DNA from: Mycolicibacter sinensis
GTDB lineage: Bacteria; Actinomycetota; Actinomycetes; Mycobacteriales; Mycobacteriaceae
DNA length: 64,000 nucleotides
Direction of reading: 5' to 3'
NCBI RefSeq assembly: GCF_001667945.1
Contig: NZ_LZJK01000075.1
Coordinates: 1 to 64,000 of the forward strand
Shown: piece by piece, positions 60,476 through 64,000 of the stretch
How the letters are laid out: every line of letters begins with the position of its first letter
Position numbering within the stretch: position 1 is the first letter of the stretch
Made by a program: the position numbers and the translations under genes
Notes under the pieces: model-generated
What the model was told of the DNA's origin: nothing
Databases searched by the model: none
Seen by the model: the letters and a program-made list of their open reading frames with translations, nothing else

Positions 60476-61138
60476 ATGCCGTCGACTTTTCAGGCGCTCG
60501 CGGTTGCGCTCCTTGCTCTTTTGCCGGGCGCCCTATATGAGTTGGCGCGCGAGCAACGTTCCGGACGGTGGGGACTGCGCGGCGCTGACCAGGTCTTTGG
60601 GTTGTTGGCGTTTTCCGTTGTATTCCAGGTGGCCATCGCACCGCTGACCTACTGGTTGTACGCGCGCTACGTCGTCACGGGACATTTTCGCGTAGGCCGG
60701 CCGGTGAGCGGTTGGCTGTGGGCGCTGCTGTGTGCCTACCTGGTGGTTCCGTTCGTGTTCGGTCGGTTCACCGCGCTTGGGCATCGGTATCGCAGCGGGC
60801 AGCTTGCCTCCACGTGGGAGCGAGCCGTCGTGCGGCTGGTGAACCTGTATACCGATGCAGCACCGGCGCCGCGTGCGTGGGATTACCTGTTCAGCGATCG
60901 CAGCCGGAAGGGCTGGATCATCTTGCATCTCAAAGATGGAAGTCGTGTCGGGGGTGCGTGGAATGGCTCGTATGCCGCCGGCTATCCAGACGACCAGGAC
61001 CTGTACCTGTCCAGGCAGGTAGCGCTGACCGCCGATGGACGCTTTAGGTTAGGCGATGACGGGCAGCCGCACCGCCGGGAGAGCGGCCTGCTTATCCGAT
61101 GGAACGAGGTGCAGTACCTGGACTTTTACGACACGTAA
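60476..61138 (+). CDS. DUF6338-like membrane protein
   Basis: A 220-residue protein with three hydrophobic helices in the first 100 residues (3-22, 42-63, 78-98), including LLPGALYELAREQRSGRWG, then a cytosolic beta-rich region: GWIILHLKDGSRVGGAWNGS, AGYPDDQDLYLSRQVAL, and LIRWNEVQYLDFYD. This is the layout of the DUF6338 family. It follows the helicase gene by 75 bp on the same strand. Function is not known; a role within the defence island is inferred from position. Confidence 0.78.
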   Translation: MPSTFQALAVALLALLPGALYELAREQRSGRWGLRGADQVFGLLAFSVVFQVAIAPLTYWLYARYVVTGHFRVGRPVSGWLWALLCAYLVVPFVFGRFTALGHRYRSGQLASTWERAVVRLVNLYTDAAPAPRAWDYLFSDRSRKGWIILHLKDGSRVGGAWNGSYAAGYPDDQDLYLSRQVALTADGRFRLGDDGQPHRRESGLLIRWNEVQYLDFYDT

Positions 61139-61173
61139 GCTGGTACTGAACTCGACGAGAGGGGCGCACCGCG

Positions 61174-61332
61174 ATGCGCAAGAAGAATCGGGAAGGCCGT
61201 TTCGAGCCCAAGGGTGGATACTTGTCGGCGAGTGTCCCCTGGAATGAAATGAAGCCGCCGCCAGCGTCGGCGTCCCAACCCGCGAAGGCGAACAACGGCT
61301 CGCGGCCCAGCGGAGAGTCTCGGTCGAACTGA
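61174..61332 (+). CDS. 52-residue protein downstream of the DUF6338 gene
   Basis: ATG 61174, preceded by GAGAGGGG, opens a frame to TGA 61330-61332. It begins MRKKNREGRFEPKGGYLSAS, continues VPWNEMKPPPASASQP and ends Ser-rich. The codon choice is coding-like and it sits 35 bp behind the DUF6338 gene, so I consider it a real second gene of that pair. Basic N-terminus, no domain recognised. After it, 61333-61462 holds no gene that I can support. Confidence 0.55.
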   Translation: MRKKNREGRFEPKGGYLSASVPWNEMKPPPASASQPAKANNGSRPSGESRSN

Positions 61333-61462
61333 CGATCCGATGCGGCCGGTCGGACCACCTCGCGCAACACCGGTGATAGGTCGCCGGTTGGGGGGGCCAA
61401 CATCGGACGGATTTTTTCGACCGCCTCGCCGTAACCGCACGAGCCGGTCGACTGGTTAGTGG

Positions 61463-62728
61463 TTATTCAGCCGCCTCGCCCGCCTGAGACTCCCTTTTCT
61501 CCATGGGCTGCTTCTCCGCGGCTCGCTGGGCCAGCCGCTCGCTGATATTAATCAACCCCTGCCCGGCTGCCGCGAGGGCCTTCCGGGCGGTCTCCTTTGC
61601 CAATTCGACACCCGCTTCCGCGGCATCGCCAATGCTGGGCGCCTCGAACGCCGTCCAGATATCGACCTGATTCCGCCGGGCCTTGGCAAAAGCGCCAAGG
61701 TCCGCCTGGAGCTTGTTGCGGTCGCGAGCCAGCTGCTTTACCGACACGAACCGGAATCCATCGATCGCGTCAGTTTTAGCGAACGCGTCGATGACGTCGC
61801 GTGCGCGTCGGTACAGCTTGGCGTCCTCGGACAGATGGTGCATGAGCAGATCACGAGCATCATCGATCGCGTGTGAAAGGTGATCGACCTCGTTGGCTTC
61901 AATCCGCGCCAGCCGCACCCGCTGCCACTTGTACAGCGACTCCTCGGCAACCACCAGCAGGCTCAGGGTTTCATCGATCAGACTGTCGGAAACCACGGCC
62001 TTCAGCTTGTTCGCGCGCTCTTGGACGGGCAACCCCGGAGCCAGCGAGTCCAGAACCCTGGTCACGTGGCTGCGAAGCCGTTCGATCGTGATGTTGAGCG
62101 CCGGACCGAGCCCCGCGACAGCATCCCAGTCCGCATCCGGCAGCGAGCCGTGCTTCTCCAGATAGCTGACCTTGCGGCTGACAACCGCGTGGGTGCCCAA
62201 TACGTCGCCGGCTCGATCCGCTTGGGCAAGCTGAAGCACCTGCTCGACCTTGCCCTCCACGCGGCGGACGGCATTCTCAACCTCGGCGATGGCGGATTTC
62301 AGTGCCAACTGCATCGCGACCATTTGCGCCGACACGAGTGTCTGGGGGCCCATCGCGGTCGGACGCCATTGCAGTTGCTCGACGAACTTGTTGCCCGCGC
62401 CGCGGGTCGTCATCCGGAAGAAGCCGTCGGTGCCGGGTATCAGCCTGCCTTGCTGGACGGCTTTGATGCTGTCGGGGTGTAGCTGCACGTACTTGCCTGA
62501 TTGGCCCAGGATCGCGGCGACGCCGGTGAGCAGTCCTGTGGCGTTACCCAGTGAGGACTTGCCGATGCCGGTGACTTGAACTGCGTGCCCAGCCGACGTG
62601 CGAAGACGCTCCAGGTAGGACTCGACCGCCGTGGGGTCGCCCCCGACGAGAAGACCTTCAGGCTGCATTGCCACGACGACGTCGCCGTCCGCAGCAAGTA
62701 CCGGAAGGTTGTCTGCGTCATCGTTCAC
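61463..62728 (-). CDS. hypothetical helical protein in the defence island
   Basis: A 421-residue protein that I do not recognise. The N-terminal 130 residues look beta/alpha (LPVLAADGDVVVAMQPEGLL, YVQLHPDSIKAVQQGRLIPG). The remainder is strongly helical, with likely coiled-coil stretches near 150-200 (LKSAIAEVENAVRRVEGKVE) and 300-400 (KQLARDRNKLQADLGAFAKA) and a charged C-terminus. GTG 62728 is chosen because upstream sequence reads as Arg/Pro noise. It is divergent from the SNF2 helicase gene (206-bp gap), a position that suggests a shared regulatory region. Confidence 0.75.
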   Translation of the reverse strand: MNDDADNLPVLAADGDVVVAMQPEGLLVGGDPTAVESYLERLRTSAGHAVQVTGIGKSSLGNATGLLTGVAAILGQSGKYVQLHPDSIKAVQQGRLIPGTDGFFRMTTRGAGNKFVEQLQWRPTAMGPQTLVSAQMVAMQLALKSAIAEVENAVRRVEGKVEQVLQLAQADRAGDVLGTHAVVSRKVSYLEKHGSLPDADWDAVAGLGPALNITIERLRSHVTRVLDSLAPGLPVQERANKLKAVVSDSLIDETLSLLVVAEESLYKWQRVRLARIEANEVDHLSHAIDDARDLLMHHLSEDAKLYRRARDVIDAFAKTDAIDGFRFVSVKQLARDRNKLQADLGAFAKARRNQVDIWTAFEAPSIGDAAEAGVELAKETARKALAAAGQGLINISERLAQRAAEKQPMEKRESQAGEAAE

Positions 62729-62934
62729 CGCGGCCTCCACTGATGGATTTTTGCCGAGTGTAAGCAGGACCGCCGACAGCTCGGGCCATGGCGGTGATCT
62801 TTCGGCGCGATCGCGCCCCGATGGTCCAACGTCGCGCCTAGCATTGCCGCCGAAGCACGACGTAGACGTGATGGGGCGACATGGGCAGGGCGTGGGGCGG
62901 CGGTCCGCACCGGCGGCAGTTCGGGCGGCCGGCC

Positions 62935-64000
62935 AATGCCTAGCTACAAGTTCCGCTGGTCGAATCTGCCGGCCGACGTGCTCGGCGCTCTCTGCCACAC
63001 CCTGATCGCCGGCGGCGACGACTGTGCCCCTGCCGAGGCGCTCCGTGAGGTCTACGGCGCTAGACCGAAAGACGAGTTCGTCCGCGAGGCCTGGCCCACC
63101 CTGCTAGAGACCTGGCTCAAACACGACAAGGAGTCCCAGGACTGGATTGTCACCGCCCTGCGGCAGACTCGCCACGAGGACGGCACGCTGACCAAACGGC
63201 GCGACCAGCTGGAGTATCTGCGGGATCTGCGGAACGCCAAGAACCTTCGGGCTATCGTCCTCGAAGCGTTCATCGCTGCCGGCGAAAACTCAGCCGACGA
63301 TGAACCCGACCCGCCACCGCACACTGGAGACGACGTGACCACTACGGCAGAGACGCCGACGACTCCGCCGCAAGACCTCAACATCGCCCCCGGCTCCATC
63401 GTGGTCATCCGCGACGAGCAGTGGCTGGTCACCTCCGCCGAGCAGGGTGCCGACGGCTGGCTGGTTCGGGTGCGTGGCCTGTCCGAGTTGGTCGCCGACA
63501 CCACCGCCGCCTTCTACTCCAGCCTCGACAAGATCGAGCCGCAGGACCCCAAACAAGCCAACGTCATCGCCGACGGCTCATCCGGCTACCGCGACGCGAG
63601 ACTCTGGCTGGAAGCCCTCCTGCGCAAAACCCCCGTCCCGTACGGCGATCAGGCGATCACGGTCTCTACCCACATGCTCGCCGATACGCTCGAATACCAG
63701 AAAGCTGCGATCACCGCCGCGCTCGACCCGGCCCACATCCGCCCGCGCATCCTGATCGCCGACGCGGTCGGGCTGGGGAAGACCATCGAGATCGGGATGA
63801 TCCTTTCCGAGCTGGTGCGACGCGGCCGCGGCGAACGCATCTTGATCGTCACCCCGAAGCATGTGCTCGAACAGATGCAGCACGAGTTGTGGTGCCGGTT
63901 CGCGCTGCCGTTCGTGCGGCTGGACTCCGCCGGCATCCAGAAGGTGCGCCAGAAGCTGCCGGCCACCCGCAACCCGTTCACCTACTTCAAACGCTCGATC
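62935..64000 (+). CDS. SNF2-family helicase, DrmD-like, truncated by the window end
   Basis: The frame from ATG 62935 stays open to the window end (355 residues seen). An N-terminal helical part (MPSYKFRWSNLPADVLGALC, DFV-type repeats) and a Pro/Thr linker lead to a beta-barrel-like segment (IAPGSIVVIRDEQWLVTSAE) and then the helicase: TLEYQKAAITAALDPAHIRP and Walker A DAVGLGKTIEIGMILSELVR (GLGKT), then ILIVTPKHVLEQMQ (motif Ia). This organisation resembles DrmD of class 1 DISARM, usually about 1000 residues. The methylase and DrmA/B/C would be expected beyond 64000. A non-DISARM RapA-like helicase is the alternative. Confidence 0.8.

Overview
The window is chromosomal DNA of a mycobacterium (family Mycobacteriaceae). 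The evidence is high GC throughout, frequent GTG starts, ESX/WXG-type and DUF4226/DUF3349/PknH_C-type proteins, and a gene order from about 1 to 28 kb that follows M. tuberculosis Rv0542c-Rv0566c: menE, DUF3349, small membrane protein, pitA, glyoxalase, SDR, menB, menC, bpoC-like hydrolase, menD, Rv0556-like, menG, Rv0560c-like, menJ, grcC1, htpX, gpsA, Rv0565c-like, yajQ. It is not M. tuberculosis: many genes are inserted, lost or rearranged. I cannot name the species.

Layout. 0-1 kb: the end of a Gly/Ser-rich low-complexity gene. 1-28 kb: the menaquinone neighbourhood (menE, B, C, D, G, J plus the side-chain prenyl diphosphate synthase), interleaved with a duplicated phosphate-transporter cassette (2.5-5.6 kb) and a TetR/aldo-keto reductase pair with two palindromic operators (8.9 kb). 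A decayed ESX-type TNT toxin cassette with a surviving immunity gene lies at 10.5-13.2 kb, and an orphan HicB-like gene flanked by inverted repeats at 24.4 kb. 28-37.5 kb: tRNA-Tyr, methyltransferase, DUF309, galT-galK, a large flippase/kinase-like membrane protein, SDR, ankyrin and ADP-ribosylglycohydrolase genes. 37.5-41 kb: an accessory stretch with very small overlapping ORFs, a Cys-rich protein, a serine-recombinase-like protein without the expected nucleophile, and a DUF4226 operon. 41-43.5 kb: selO and a methyltransferase.

43.5-52 kb is the most coherent find: a SigL island. sigL-rslA, an MmpL transporter, a type III polyketide synthase operon (T3PKS, ICMT-like methyltransferase, FAD oxidoreductase), and an operon of a region-4-only sigma fragment plus an anti-sigma-zinc-finger/carotenoid-oxygenase fusion all carry a TGAACY-N16-CGTGWC promoter, with exactly 16 bp between the boxes in all four cases. 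This is the published SigL consensus. In M. tuberculosis the SigL regulon (pks10, Rv1139c-Rv1138c, sigL-rslA) is scattered; here the equivalents are side by side.

52-64 kb: a trypsin-like protease, a RES/Xre toxin-antitoxin pair, and what looks like the start of a defence island. The latter has a 1959-residue DUF4011/SF1 helicase/MTES_1575 nuclease/DUF3320 protein, a DUF6338 membrane protein with a 52-residue partner, an unrecognised helical protein, and the first third or so of a DrmD-like SNF2 helicase that runs off the window end.
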